Positions 17,147 to 25,927 of a DNA stretch of 64,000 nucleotides are shown piece by piece; position 1 is the stretch's first letter; each line of letters opens with the position of its first letter. Position numbers and translations under genes: made by a program. Origin of the DNA: an uncultured Porphyromonadaceae bacterium (GTDB lineage: Bacteria; Bacteroidota; Bacteroidia; Bacteroidales; Muribaculaceae); assembly GCA_947178215.1 (NCBI GenBank), contig CAMWXJ010000012.1, positions 26,134 through 90,133 on the forward strand. The letters run 5' to 3'. Below the pieces are notes generated by a model. That model ran no database searches, was not told where the DNA came from, and saw nothing but the letters and a program-made list of their open reading frames with translations.

Positions 17147-18847
17147 ATGAAAAGACCTTATAATAGTCTGGTTATTAACGTGGTTATGAGTAAACTGTCA
17201 TACAGAGCCCCGCTGCTGCTCCTGTTTGTCGCATTGATTGTCACAGGCATGATGTCTTCCTGCTCATCTTCAAATCGCCATATGCAGGTTATTTCCGAAG
17301 CCGAAAGGCTTGCTGACGCATATCCTGACAGTGCTTTGGCTCTGCTTGATGAAATTGAGCCTTCGGAATTGTCAATTGATTCGCTAAAAGCCAAATACCA
17401 TCTCCTTAAAGCTTTAATTCATGATAGTCGGGGACATCTGATGCTGTCTGATTCTTTAATCAGGTATTCTGCGAGTTATTATAAGGATAAAGATTTAAAT
17501 AATTCCATACGCAGTGCATCCCTTTCGGCCCTTTATGATTATTGGGTAAGGGGTGACAGACACGCTATTTTGCAATTGGATTCCTTAGCTAATCAGCCAG
17601 GTTTGCCCGACAGTCTTGCTGTCTTTCCTTTGCGTAAAAGAGCTTACTGGAGTACAAAAATATTTGATGTCGAAGGGAATAGACATGCTATAAAGCGATT
17701 GATTTCGATAGATAAAGATTCAGCGTGGCAACAAACATACAAGTACTGGCTGTATACTGATTATCTATTTGAAAATAAAAGCGATTCTATTCTTATCATT
17801 ATTGATGATCTTATAGAGCAGTCTGTCCGTGCCAGATCTTCTACCAAACAATTCAGTTATGAATATGAGAAGATAGGTGCGTTGGCAGAACTGGGCCACT
17901 ATGACGAAAGTTTGGCATTAGCTGATAAATTTCTTGAAAAAGCGCCCGGAAATTCAATACAGCATTACATTCATCTGTGGAAATCAGTAGTATTCTTCAA
18001 TATGGGGAATCGGAATCTCGCAATTCAGGAATTAGGCAAAGCCGACAGTTGCGCATCAGTGATTTCTGAAATAGAAAGAGGGTACTATAATAGTTTTGCA
18101 TATGTTCTAACCACGGTATATGATTATCAAAAGACCGGAAAATTAAAATTGATTCCTATGGCGACGATTAACAATCGCCAGAAGGATATTATGTATCGTG
18201 ACCAATCCATACAGCAGGAGTCAGAGCAGAGTGCCCTGATGATTGAAAATAAGAGATTGAATCTTAAAGCCAGAAATGACCGACAATTGGCAATCATAGT
18301 CATTGTCATACTTGTAGGTATGATTATATCCGGGCTTTCTATCTGGTATGCCCTAAACAAACGACGTAAGACTATCGAGGCCGAGGACCGTGTCGAATCC
18401 CTGCAAAAAATGGTGGAGGAGATCAAAGAACCTGTCACAGCATCTTCTAATCAGGAATCCTTACGCCGGGCTATGCTCCGGCAACTTGGCATAATAAAAA
18501 TGGTGGCGGAAACCCCGACAGAACAGAATCGAGAGATGCTCCGCAAAATATCTTCTATCGGTTATGACACGCAGGGCGCTCTTGTGAACTGGGAAAATGT
18601 ATATGAGATAATCGATAATCTTCATTCCGGATTTTATACCGAGCTTCATAAGCGTTTCGGTGACACCCTCTCCGTAAAGGAGGAGCAGATAATCGTACTT
18701 ATGATAGCCGGATTCTCAACAAAAGAAATCAGTGTCATCACTGCGCAAACCACGGCTACCATCTATGTACGTAAATCGTCAGTACGAAAGAAGCTCGTCA
18801 TCCCTGAAAAGGAAGATATAGTAGCTTTTTTGCGAGGAGTCGTTTAA
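17147..18847 (+). CDS. Membrane-spanning TPR sensor with C-terminal LuxR-type HTH
   Basis: The protein has up to 566 residues. The N-terminus carries a lipoprotein-like signal (LIVTGMMSSC); with the alternative start at 17186 (MSKLSYRAPLLLL) the cysteine falls at residue 26, a more usual length. Residues about 45-340 are TPR-like helices (AYPDSALALLDEIEP). One transmembrane segment lies near 385 (AIIVIVILVGMIISGLSIWY), then a coiled linker, and a C-terminal LuxR-like helix-turn-helix (SVKEEQIIVLMIAGFSTKEI, then VRKSSVRKKL). This topology suggests periplasmic sensing joined to cytoplasmic DNA binding. It lies directly upstream of an outer-membrane barrel gene whose promoter carries repeated ATTAAGACT sites. 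Ligand unknown. Confidence 0.75.
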   Translation: MKRPYNSLVINVVMSKLSYRAPLLLLFVALIVTGMMSSCSSSNRHMQVISEAERLADAYPDSALALLDEIEPSELSIDSLKAKYHLLKALIHDSRGHLMLSDSLIRYSASYYKDKDLNNSIRSASLSALYDYWVRGDRHAILQLDSLANQPGLPDSLAVFPLRKRAYWSTKIFDVEGNRHAIKRLISIDKDSAWQQTYKYWLYTDYLFENKSDSILIIIDDLIEQSVRARSSTKQFSYEYEKIGALAELGHYDESLALADKFLEKAPGNSIQHYIHLWKSVVFFNMGNRNLAIQELGKADSCASVISEIERGYYNSFAYVLTTVYDYQKTGKLKLIPMATINNRQKDIMYRDQSIQQESEQSALMIENKRLNLKARNDRQLAIIVIVILVGMIISGLSIWYALNKRRKTIEAEDRVESLQKMVEEIKEPVTASSNQESLRRAMLRQLGIIKMVAETPTEQNREMLRKISSIGYDTQGALVNWENVYEIIDNLHSGFYTELHKRFGDTLSVKEEQIIVLMIAGFSTKEISVITAQTTATIYVRKSSVRKKLVIPEKEDIVAFLRGVV

Positions 18848-18848
18848 G

Positions 18849-18942
18849 ATTAAGACTCATTTGGAAACATTGCGGCCATATTAAGACTTTTAAGAATTGG
18901 CAATATTGAAAATCAACGTGTTACGAGTTTGAAATTAAGACT
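18849..18942 (+). repeat. Three direct repeats ATTAAGACT upstream of the barrel promoter
   Basis: ATTAAGACT occurs at 18849-18857, 18880-18888 and 18934-18942, with a partial GTTAAGATT near 18954. The third copy ends 6 bp before the -33 TTTG of the 19015 gene. Such spaced repeats fit an operator, possibly for the regulator encoded just upstream. Confidence 0.5.
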
Positions 18943-18948
18943 CGCTTA

Positions 18949-18981
18949 TTTGTCGTTAAGATTGATTTAGATATAATTTTG
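18949..18981 (+). promoter_or_regulatory. Complete -33/-7 promoter of the barrel gene
   Basis: TTTG at 18949-18952 and TAATTTTG at 18974-18981 are separated by 21 bp, matching the Bacteroidetes TTTG/TAnnTTTG promoter. It supports the ATG at 19015 as the start; the track TTG start lies inside the -7 box. Confidence 0.75.
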
Positions 18982-19014
18982 CGGTACGAAACCAATAAAA
19001 ACCCGTATCGCAAT

Positions 19015-21105
19015 ATGACAAGAAAAATAAACAAAATCGTGATGATGGTAGCGGCGCTAATACTGTTGCCTGTCATCGTAGCCGCACAAGAAACAGCTGA
19101 TACCATCTCGGCGCAGGAACTCAATGAAGTTGTGGTGCAGGCACCGAAAGTCATTCGCAAGGCTGATATGGAAGTATATCATCCATCGAAAAGCGCGGTC
19201 GAAAACTCAAAGAATGGAATCCAGCTCCTAAGCAACCTGATGATTCCTACACTGACCGTAAGTGAGGCTCTTGGTTCAATTCAGGCATCCGGACAATCTG
19301 TGCAGGTTCGTATCAACGGAAGAGAGTCGTCTATCGACCAAGTACGAGCCTTACTGCCTGAAACTATCAAACGCGTAGAATGGATTGACAATCCCGGACT
19401 TCGCTACGGAGGGGCCACCCATGTTCTGAATTTCATTGTCGCCAATCCTACTGTCGGAGGTTCGCTGATGACTGCGGCACGCCCGGCTTTGAATGTGGCA
19501 TGGGGTGACTACATGGCTGATGCCAAATTCAATGTAGGCCGTTCACAATGGGAAGTCGGAGGAAACTACAAGTTGACCAATAGAATAAAAACGCATCGTG
19601 ACTACACCGAAACCTTTTCATATACTGACGGAACATCGGTAACCCGCGATGAGACCTCTCTCGGAGGGTTGCTCGACAACTCGCTGGCAAATATGTGGGC
19701 ATCTTATAATTATATAAAGCCTGATACCACTGTATTTATGGCAGAATTCGGATTTCATCAGAATATTAATGAGCGATGGCTATATAACGGTCTTTTACGT
19801 TTAAGCAATGGCACAGACGATATTTTATTAAACGATACAAAAGGGGCCGACGGCAGTACTCCGACTTTGTCACTTTATTGGCAGCAGAGTTTCCGAAACA
19901 AGCAGATGCTTGTATTGAATTTCAACAGCTCATTTTATTTCGGTCGTTCATTTTCTGACTATTTAGAGCAACTTCCCGGTGCCCAAAGCTATCTGACTGA
20001 CATTCATACCAACATCAAAGACCGCAATCAGGCTTATGCTGTCGAAGCAAATTATATAAGGAACCGGCGCAATGGACGATTCACCGCCGGAGCTTCATAC
20101 ACTGCAAACCGCAATCGCTCGCAGTATGAGAATCTTGGCGGAGATATATTCCACCAGCGACAGGATAAAGTATATCTATTTGCCGAATACTTTCATCGCT
20201 TCGGTAAGTGGACTGCCACTGCCGGCATGGGCGTCCAATACACAGACTTCCTTTTCAAAGAGACAAACCAAGACAATCACACCTGGAATCTGCGCCCACA
20301 AGCAACAATTACCTATTCACTGAATCAGAACCACAATTTCCGGCTCAACTTCACATCTTGGCAGTCAACACCTTCGCTGGCTGAAACCAATATCGTGCCC
20401 CAACAGCTTGATGGTTTCCAGTGGCGTGTAGGCAACCAAAATCTAAAAACTGCCAACTCATATATGCTGACATTCCGCTATGGCTTCAACCTGCCTCGCG
20501 TCAATAGCTCATTCGGTGTCCGCGCCTTTGCCTCTCCCAATGCCATCACCCCGATTTTGCAATGTGAGGATGATAAACTTATCACCACATATGAAAACAG
20601 TCGTGGATTGCGGAATCTTTCATTTTTCCTTGCGCCTCAAATCGACATCATACCGGACTGGCTTATGGCGAGTGGTTATATAGAGTATCGAATGGAACGT
20701 ATGCGCGGAACGGGATATACTCTAAACAGCAACTCATGGAGTGGCAACGTCTCCATTGGACTGATGCACTGGGGATTTGTCCTCAGTGGTCAATACAAGC
20801 GGGCTCAGCGCGACCTTTGGGGTGAAAAAATCTCATGGGGCGAAGACCTCAATATCATCGACCTCAGCTACAACTGGAAATCATGGCAGTTCTCTGCCGG
20901 AATAATAATGCCTTTCGGGAAATATGACCAGGGCAGCAAATCGCTCAGCAAATGGAATAGCAATGAGCAACACATGCGCCTCGACATGCGCATGCCCTAT
21001 ATATCTATAAATTATAATCTACAATGGGGCAGGCAAAAACATGGTGCTCGAAAGCTTGTAGATATTGATGCCAACGCTGACCGTTCAACCGCCGGAGGAA
21101 GATAG
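19015..21105 (+). CDS. Outer-membrane beta-barrel protein, TonB-receptor-like with plug
   Basis: The protein of about 696 residues has a signal peptide (MTRKINKIVMMVAALIL to AAQ). A plug-like region follows (ELNEVVVQAP, then VSEALGSIQASGQSVQVRIN and IKRVEWIDNPGLRYGG). The long barrel that follows resembles the OMP_b-brl_3 family. It lacks the carboxypeptidase-like N-terminal domain and the clear TonB box of full SusC proteins. The promoter at 18949-18981 excludes the track start at 18979. The barrel is preceded by the TPR/HTH regulator, an arrangement echoed near the peptide cluster (47001 and 53397). Substrate unknown. Confidence 0.75.
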   Translation: MTRKINKIVMMVAALILLPVIVAAQETADTISAQELNEVVVQAPKVIRKADMEVYHPSKSAVENSKNGIQLLSNLMIPTLTVSEALGSIQASGQSVQVRINGRESSIDQVRALLPETIKRVEWIDNPGLRYGGATHVLNFIVANPTVGGSLMTAARPALNVAWGDYMADAKFNVGRSQWEVGGNYKLTNRIKTHRDYTETFSYTDGTSVTRDETSLGGLLDNSLANMWASYNYIKPDTTVFMAEFGFHQNINERWLYNGLLRLSNGTDDILLNDTKGADGSTPTLSLYWQQSFRNKQMLVLNFNSSFYFGRSFSDYLEQLPGAQSYLTDIHTNIKDRNQAYAVEANYIRNRRNGRFTAGASYTANRNRSQYENLGGDIFHQRQDKVYLFAEYFHRFGKWTATAGMGVQYTDFLFKETNQDNHTWNLRPQATITYSLNQNHNFRLNFTSWQSTPSLAETNIVPQQLDGFQWRVGNQNLKTANSYMLTFRYGFNLPRVNSSFGVRAFASPNAITPILQCEDDKLITTYENSRGLRNLSFFLAPQIDIIPDWLMASGYIEYRMERMRGTGYTLNSNSWSGNVSIGLMHWGFVLSGQYKRAQRDLWGEKISWGEDLNIIDLSYNWKSWQFSAGIIMPFGKYDQGSKSLSKWNSNEQHMRLDMRMPYISINYNLQWGRQKHGARKLVDIDANADRSTAGGR

Positions 21106-21111
21106 AGATAG

Positions 21112-21157
21112 CGATGTGAGGCTGAGACGTAATTGATTATGCCTCAGCCTCACATCG
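21112..21157. terminator. Bidirectional hairpin between convergent genes
   Basis: CGATGTGAGGCTGAG pairs with CTCAGCCTCACATCG over 15 perfect bp and is followed by TTT. It lies between the barrel gene (+) and the lyase/GH88 gene (-), and can serve both. Confidence 0.85.
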
Positions 21158-21192
21158 TTTACGGAGTTATTCAGTATTGTTTACGGGCTTAT

Positions 21193-23568
21193 TCAGCGAT
21201 TGATTGCGCGGCGGCGGCCGAGAGCTTCGAGATAGTAGTAGTCGGCGTAGTTGAGCGGTACGTCTATCTCGCTGCCGGCGGGATGATGACCGGTGGAGTG
21301 GAGCAGCAGGAAGCCGTAGTCGCCACCCATTGTGGCATGGTAGCCGTCGGTAAGGCTGTCGGTGATGCGGTCGGCTGCGGCGAGGTAACCGGCTGCACGG
21401 TCGCTGTCGGTATATCCCGCCAGTTCATACAGTGCCGACGCTATGATTGCGGCGGCCGATGCGTCGCGCGGTATGGCGGGATCGGCCTTGTCGGGAGTGA
21501 GATTGTCGACAGCCGGCATGTGCATGTCCCAATAAGGCACACCGTCGGACGGCATGTTTTTCATGCCGAGAATGAAGTCGGCTATGCGTTCGGCGAGTCG
21601 GAGATAGCGCGAATCGGCTGTGAAGCGGTAGCACATGGTGTAGCCGTACAGTCCCCATCCCTGGCCGCGACTCCAGAATGAGTCGTCGTCGTAGCCCTGA
21701 TGTGTCACGTGTAGGCGCGCTTCGCCCGTCGAGGTGTCGTAGTCCACCACGTGATACGACGAAGCATCGGGGCGGAAATGATTGCTCATGGTCTTGTCGG
21801 CATGGTTGACGGCAATCCGATAGTAGGTTGAGTCGCCTGTAAGCTGTGTGGCGTGAAACAGCATTTCGAGATTCATCATATTGTCAATGATGACGGGATA
21901 TTGCCAGATGTCGCGGTTGAAGTCCCATGAGCGGATGAGCTTCATGTCGGGGTTGTAGCGTGTACACTGGCTCTCTGTTGCGCGTAGCAGCACGTCGCGG
22001 TACGAGCGTTCGCCGGTAGCGTCGAGTGCGCGACCGAAGCTGTTGTTGACCATGAAGCCTATGTCGTGGTTGCCGGTGTAGTTTTTAGCGTCCTCGATGC
22101 GCCATGTCCACGACACGGCAAGCTGGCGGTGCTCGGGGTTGTTGGTGTAGTCGTAAAGCTGCCACAGCGAGCCGGGAAAGAAGCCTGAACACCAGTCGTA
22201 TGCGTCAATCATAGCGAGGGTGGAGTCCTTGGCTATCGAGCGTGGCATGAGGCGTGCCCGCAGTGCGTTTTGTTCCTTGCGGGCTTCTTCCGCTGCGACG
22301 GTTACGGCGTAGGGGAGTTGCATTGTGGCGAAAGCGTAGCCGTTGTCGGCTGTTCCGGCCTCGACATACAGCAGATTGAACGGGTCGGCGGGGTCGTAGA
22401 TGCGTGTATCGCGCCATGCGCGCATATATGCGGCGCGGCGGTCGGCGAGGAGGGTGTCGGCGGGGTCGATGAGATACTGCGCGGTGCGGTAGAGGGTTTT
22501 GGCGAGTTCTTGCGAGGGGAGGGCCATTCCGGTAATTTCCTTATACGGCCACGGCTGCGGATTGCGTCCGATATAAGGCATGAGGTAATCGGCTGCGGCG
22601 TAATAGAGCTTGCTGTCGGGCGACAGGCCGAGATTGCGCGCCATAGAGAGTATGTCGAGAAAATGCGACAGGTTGTAGTGCGAGTAATGGAAAGCGCGCG
22701 TGCGGGTGAGCTCGCGCGGCTGCGCTCCATTGTCGTCGACCTGAGCGGCGAGGCGGCGGCCGGGCATTGCCTCAATCACTTCTATCGCCTTGTCGCGGCG
22801 GCCGGCGTAGAGCGAGAAAGCTATTATCTGGGCGTCGTAGGCCACGCTGTGGTTGTTTGTCGCTTTGTCGTCCTTGCGGCCGTTGGGGCTTGTGGTCATC
22901 CAGTCGGCAAGCGCTCCAAACCATTTGCGTAGCGCCCGGTCATCCTTTTTGGTCCAGCTTCGGGAGTCGTTGAGAAGCGCCACGGCGTCGAGCATCTCCA
23001 CAAACGAGTATGTGTCGATAAGACCTGCGAAATTGCCTTTGTTGCCGTTGTGGCCGCGGGCTACCTGCGAGTATTCGAGATGCGGGTTCATGCGGGTGTC
23101 GCGGTCGAGAAACCATGTGCGCAACAGTCGGGCGGCTTTGGCCGCATAGCGTTCGTCGCCGCTCAGATACCACGCCAGGGCGAGGGTCTGGACGCGTTCG
23201 GCGGTCGTGCCGAGGCGGTTGCGGTCGTATAGGGCGAGTTCGGGTGTGGATTCTCCGTCGCGGTAGACATATGGGAGTCCGTCGGGCTTCGAAGGGTTTG
23301 GCCAATAGTAGCGCGAAAGGCTCATGTAGTCGTGCATGTCGCCGCTGAGAGGGGCGGCGGGTTTCATCATCACCGACAGCGGCTCGACATCAAGCAGCGA
23401 GTCGGCCTGTTGTTTCAGTCGCTCGAATGAGGCGGCGTAGTAGGGTTGCGTAATAGAAGCCTTGACGCGCGCGAGGTGTCCGCTGTCCCATATTGCCTGC
23501 CCGCTGGCTGTCAGTGCGGCAATGCACGCCGCCAGTGTTATGAGTATTTTTTTCATCGTATGATTCAT
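21193..23568 (-). CDS. Fusion of alginate-lyase-family domain and GH88 unsaturated uronyl hydrolase
   Basis: The 791-residue exported protein has a signal peptide (MKKILITLAACIAALTASG). Residues about 20-440 match the alginate lyase family (PF05426, as in PL38): DMHDYMSLSRYYWPNP and NPHLEYSQVARGHNGNKGN. Residues about 450-791 are a GH88 domain: GFFPGSLWQLYDYT, VIIDNMMNLEMLF with one catalytic Asp, and HQGYDDDSFWSRGQGW with the second Asp. A lyase makes 4,5-unsaturated uronic ends and GH88 removes exactly such ends, so the fusion couples two successive steps on a uronate polymer. The two parts are usually separate genes. The polymer (alginate, glucuronan or another) cannot be told. The gene stands alone between two terminators. 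Confidence 0.85.
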   Translation of the reverse strand: MNHTMKKILITLAACIAALTASGQAIWDSGHLARVKASITQPYYAASFERLKQQADSLLDVEPLSVMMKPAAPLSGDMHDYMSLSRYYWPNPSKPDGLPYVYRDGESTPELALYDRNRLGTTAERVQTLALAWYLSGDERYAAKAARLLRTWFLDRDTRMNPHLEYSQVARGHNGNKGNFAGLIDTYSFVEMLDAVALLNDSRSWTKKDDRALRKWFGALADWMTTSPNGRKDDKATNNHSVAYDAQIIAFSLYAGRRDKAIEVIEAMPGRRLAAQVDDNGAQPRELTRTRAFHYSHYNLSHFLDILSMARNLGLSPDSKLYYAAADYLMPYIGRNPQPWPYKEITGMALPSQELAKTLYRTAQYLIDPADTLLADRRAAYMRAWRDTRIYDPADPFNLLYVEAGTADNGYAFATMQLPYAVTVAAEEARKEQNALRARLMPRSIAKDSTLAMIDAYDWCSGFFPGSLWQLYDYTNNPEHRQLAVSWTWRIEDAKNYTGNHDIGFMVNNSFGRALDATGERSYRDVLLRATESQCTRYNPDMKLIRSWDFNRDIWQYPVIIDNMMNLEMLFHATQLTGDSTYYRIAVNHADKTMSNHFRPDASSYHVVDYDTSTGEARLHVTHQGYDDDSFWSRGQGWGLYGYTMCYRFTADSRYLRLAERIADFILGMKNMPSDGVPYWDMHMPAVDNLTPDKADPAIPRDASAAAIIASALYELAGYTDSDRAAGYLAAADRITDSLTDGYHATMGGDYGFLLLHSTGHHPAGSEIDVPLNYADYYYLEALGRRRAINR

Positions 23569-23611
23569 CGAAATGCTGATTGGTTATTTCTACACGTACT
23601 AATACAAGAAT

Positions 23612-23646
23612 ATCTCCTCTCTGACCGATAGTATCAGAGAGGAGAT
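23612..23646 (-). terminator. Hairpin after tRNA-Leu
   Basis: ATCTCCTCTCTGA and TCAGAGAGGAGAT form a perfect 13-bp stem with a 9-nt loop, 8 bp beyond the 3' end of tRNA-Leu. Confidence 0.75.
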
Positions 23647-23653
23647 AAACGGA

Positions 23654-23738
23654 GTGCTCGAAGCGGGACTCGAACCCGCACAGCCGCAATAGCCAAGGGA
23701 TTTTAAGTCCCTCGTGTCTACCATTTCACCATTCGAGC
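23654..23738 (-). tRNA. tRNA-Leu (UAA)
   Basis: The minus strand folds as an 85-nt class II tRNA. The acceptor stem GCTCGAA pairs with TTCGAGC, with discriminator A. The anticodon loop CTTAAAA gives UAA, a long variable arm follows, and the T-arm is GCGGGTTCGAGTCCCGC. CCA is not encoded. Confidence 0.95.
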
Positions 23739-23849
23739 ATCATCAACCTTTCGGCATCCATGTTGCTTGATGCGATAGTTTGCACGGCAAAGTTAACCCG
23801 ATTTTTGCAAACCTGCAAATTTTAAGTGGATAGAACATGCCTTAAACGA

Positions 23850-23884
23850 AGAAAGTCTCCGAGATTATCTCTCGAAGACTTTCT
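23850..23884 (-). terminator. Hairpin after tRNA-Pro
   Basis: AGAAAGTCT pairs with AGACTTTCT, with an inner CGAGA/TCTCG helix, 5 bp beyond the 3' end of tRNA-Pro. It separates the two tRNA genes. Confidence 0.7.
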
Positions 23885-23888
23885 TATG

Positions 23889-23963
23889 TCGGGGTGAGAA
23901 GATTCGAACTTCCGACCACACGCCCCCCAGACGCGTACTCTAACCTGGCTGAGCTACACCCCG
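23889..23963 (-). tRNA. tRNA-Pro (GGG)
   Basis: The 75-nt minus-strand gene has acceptor stem CGGGGTG/CACCCCG and discriminator A. The anticodon loop CTGGGGG with U33 reads GGG, and the T-arm is GGAAGTTCGAATCTTCT. The anticodon stem contains two wobble pairs. CCA is not encoded. Confidence 0.93.
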
Positions 23964-24077
23964 ATTGGGCTTAAAAGCGATGCAAAGGTACGCCGATTTG
24001 GCGGTGTGTGCAAATTTTTTGGCAATTATTTTATCGAAAAGCGCAATTTTTAATTTTGCATATTTATGTAAAATATT

Positions 24078-24596
24078 TTAATGGGTTGATTGATTGCGGG
24101 TAGCTGTTCGTGTGACTATCCTCTTCAAAATCGTGTTCAACCCCAAAAGCATTGCTCCCACTACGGAAATGACGCCGATAAGCCATGCGGCCGATGCCGG
24201 CAGTGCAGTGCGGGCCGCCATATCCATATATTGGCTGTCGTGTGTAAAAATGTCGGCCACTATCCGGGGCAGATTCGGCACGGCTATCGCTACGGCGGCT
24301 ATTGCGGCCACGACGGCGGCGGCGGGGATGAGGCGCGACAGCAGCCGCTCGCGTCGCTCCGTGCGGGCTCGGCTCTCGGCGGCTTCGGCGGCGGCACGCA
24401 TTGCCGTACGGTAGGCGAAATTGCTCGGCAGGCCGGGCGAACGGTCGAGTTGCGACACGCTGCGCGAGATGAGGCTGTCGAGAAGCATGTCGTCGCTATC
24501 GTCGGCATCGGTGTGGCGGGTTGCGTCGGGATTGAAGCTGTCGGGCAGACGCCTGGCGAGGTGTCGTTCGCCCTGGTTGTGGAATATCTGTTTCAT
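24078..24596 (-). CDS. Two-helix membrane protein, possible anti-sigma partner
   Basis: The 172-residue protein has a charged soluble N-terminal half (about 95 residues, LLDSLISRSVSQLDRSPGLP) and two transmembrane helices (IPAAAVVAAIAAVAIAVP and WLIGVISVVGAMLLGLNTIL). Its start overlaps the stop of the ECF sigma gene by 4 bp, so the two are translationally coupled. An anti-sigma factor or sigma-linked sensor is therefore the natural guess, but I see no zinc-binding anti-sigma motif (HxxxCxxC) or FecR-like domain. Function remains inferred from position. Confidence 0.6.
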   Translation of the reverse strand: MKQIFHNQGERHLARRLPDSFNPDATRHTDADDSDDMLLDSLISRSVSQLDRSPGLPSNFAYRTAMRAAAEAAESRARTERRERLLSRLIPAAAVVAAIAAVAIAVPNLPRIVADIFTHDSQYMDMAARTALPASAAWLIGVISVVGAMLLGLNTILKRIVTRTATRNQSTH

Positions 24597-25192
24597 AAGC
24601 CGGATGAGAGGTCGGAGTTGATTGATTCGCGAAGTCGGTTGCGGAGGCGCATGAGTCGCACCTTTACGTTAGATGCCGTCATGTGCATTATCTCTGCTAT
24701 CTCGGCAACTGAGCGCGAGTCGTAATAATATAAGGTGAGGAGTGCCCTGTCGGCCGCTTCGAGCCGCTGCATGGCGGCTTCGAGTACGGCGAGGCGTGGG
24801 TCGGCGTCGCTTTCGTCGGCGGGGTGGAGGCGGCTGTCGAGGTCGCTGAGCGGAGTGTCGGCAAGCGTATGGTCGGGACGTGCCGCCGTGCTACGCGTGT
24901 AGTCTATCGCCATATTGTAGGCGATACGGAATATCCATGTGCCCACGGCCGATCGCCCGTCGAAAGCTATGGCGCGGTTGTAGACACGCATCATGACATC
25001 CTGCGTCAGCTCCTCGGCGTCGGGAGCCGACCCCACTACGCGCACTATGAGCGCAAACACGCGTCGCGAGTAGCGCTCGACAAGCGTCTCGAATGCCGAC
25101 ACACTGCCAGTGGCGGCCACCGAAGCGAGAAGTTCGTCGTCGGTGTCGCGCGGGCGTCTGTTGCGTGATGAAGTGAAGTTGAAGAGTGTCAT
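24593..25192 (-). CDS. ECF RNA polymerase sigma factor
   Basis: The 199-residue sigma-70 family protein contains only regions 2 and 4. Region 2 reads ETLVERYSRRVFALIVRVVG, then EELTQDVMMRVYNRAIAFDG and GTWIFRIAYNMAIDYTRS. Region 4 (LEAADRALLTLYYYDSRSVA, then MTASNVKVRLMRLRNRL) ends in a helix-turn-helix for the -35 element. It is the first gene of a two-gene leftward unit with the coupled membrane protein. The ECF group cannot be assigned by eye. The 161 bp upstream contain no clear TAnnTTTG box, which could mean autoregulation from an ECF-type promoter. Confidence 0.93.
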   Translation of the reverse strand: MTLFNFTSSRNRRPRDTDDELLASVAATGSVSAFETLVERYSRRVFALIVRVVGSAPDAEELTQDVMMRVYNRAIAFDGRSAVGTWIFRIAYNMAIDYTRSTAARPDHTLADTPLSDLDSRLHPADESDADPRLAVLEAAMQRLEAADRALLTLYYYDSRSVAEIAEIMHMTASNVKVRLMRLRNRLRESINSDLSSGL

Positions 25193-25353
25193 GTCGCTCT
25201 TTTTGACGCAAGAGCCCGCTTTGCGGTTACACCGGGATGAATAAAAATTTTTTTTCTGGGGAAGTGTAACCGTCGGCGGGGTAGCTGCGTCAAACAGTTA
25301 CAAACTTACAAAAAACGTTTCAAACTCCAACCCTATAACCTCATTATAATAAT

Positions 25354-25803
25354 ATGGATTTCATCAGTGTACCCTTCGTTCTCTTCATCATCGGCGAGAC
25401 CCTCTACCGCATCATCAAGCTCTATGCCACCCGTCGCGAGCGCATCCTCTATATAGAGAAGATGTCGGAGATGCCTACCGTGGCTCCCGGCACCCCTATG
25501 CCGGCGGTCTGCTATCCCCCCATGCCCGACAACATAGGTTCGTCGTCGGGACGTTTCACCGCTCTCCGCTGGGCCATGGTACTCGTAGGTATCGGCGTTG
25601 GAATGTTGTTTGGCATCTTGATTGACCTGGCGTTCAATCCCGACCTCATAAACCATCCCTACGACTTTACCCACGGCATATACAGCGTGATATTCGCTTC
25701 GTCGATGTTCATCTTCGGCGGCCTCGGACTCGTAACGGCCTATATCATCGAAAGCCGTCAGATAGCCCGTCTCAACGATAGCGCGGATAATAAAGCCGCC
25801 TGA
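25354..25803 (+). CDS. Small membrane protein, DUF6249-like
   Basis: The 149-residue protein begins with a hydrophobic helix (FISVPFVLFIIGETLYRIIK), then a cytoplasmic segment with RRERILYIEKMSEMP and a proline-rich stretch. Two more membrane helices follow (WAMVLVGIGVGMLFGILIDL and FASSMFIFGGLGLVTAYIIE). The layout fits the DUF6249 group of Bacteroidetes membrane proteins, which are often near ECF sigma/anti-sigma genes. Here it diverges from the sigma gene with 161 bp between. No function can be given. Confidence 0.6.
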   Translation: MDFISVPFVLFIIGETLYRIIKLYATRRERILYIEKMSEMPTVAPGTPMPAVCYPPMPDNIGSSSGRFTALRWAMVLVGIGVGMLFGILIDLAFNPDLINHPYDFTHGIYSVIFASSMFIFGGLGLVTAYIIESRQIARLNDSADNKAA

Positions 25804-25927
25804 GATTAGTTCTTACATCAGAGTGTGTGTGCGTTACACACACGGTAAAGTATCCTGTCATGACCCGGCGGCCGTGACGGGATACGGCCCGTATCTGCAA
25901 CAACAGCAACAAAACACTGAGGAAAGC

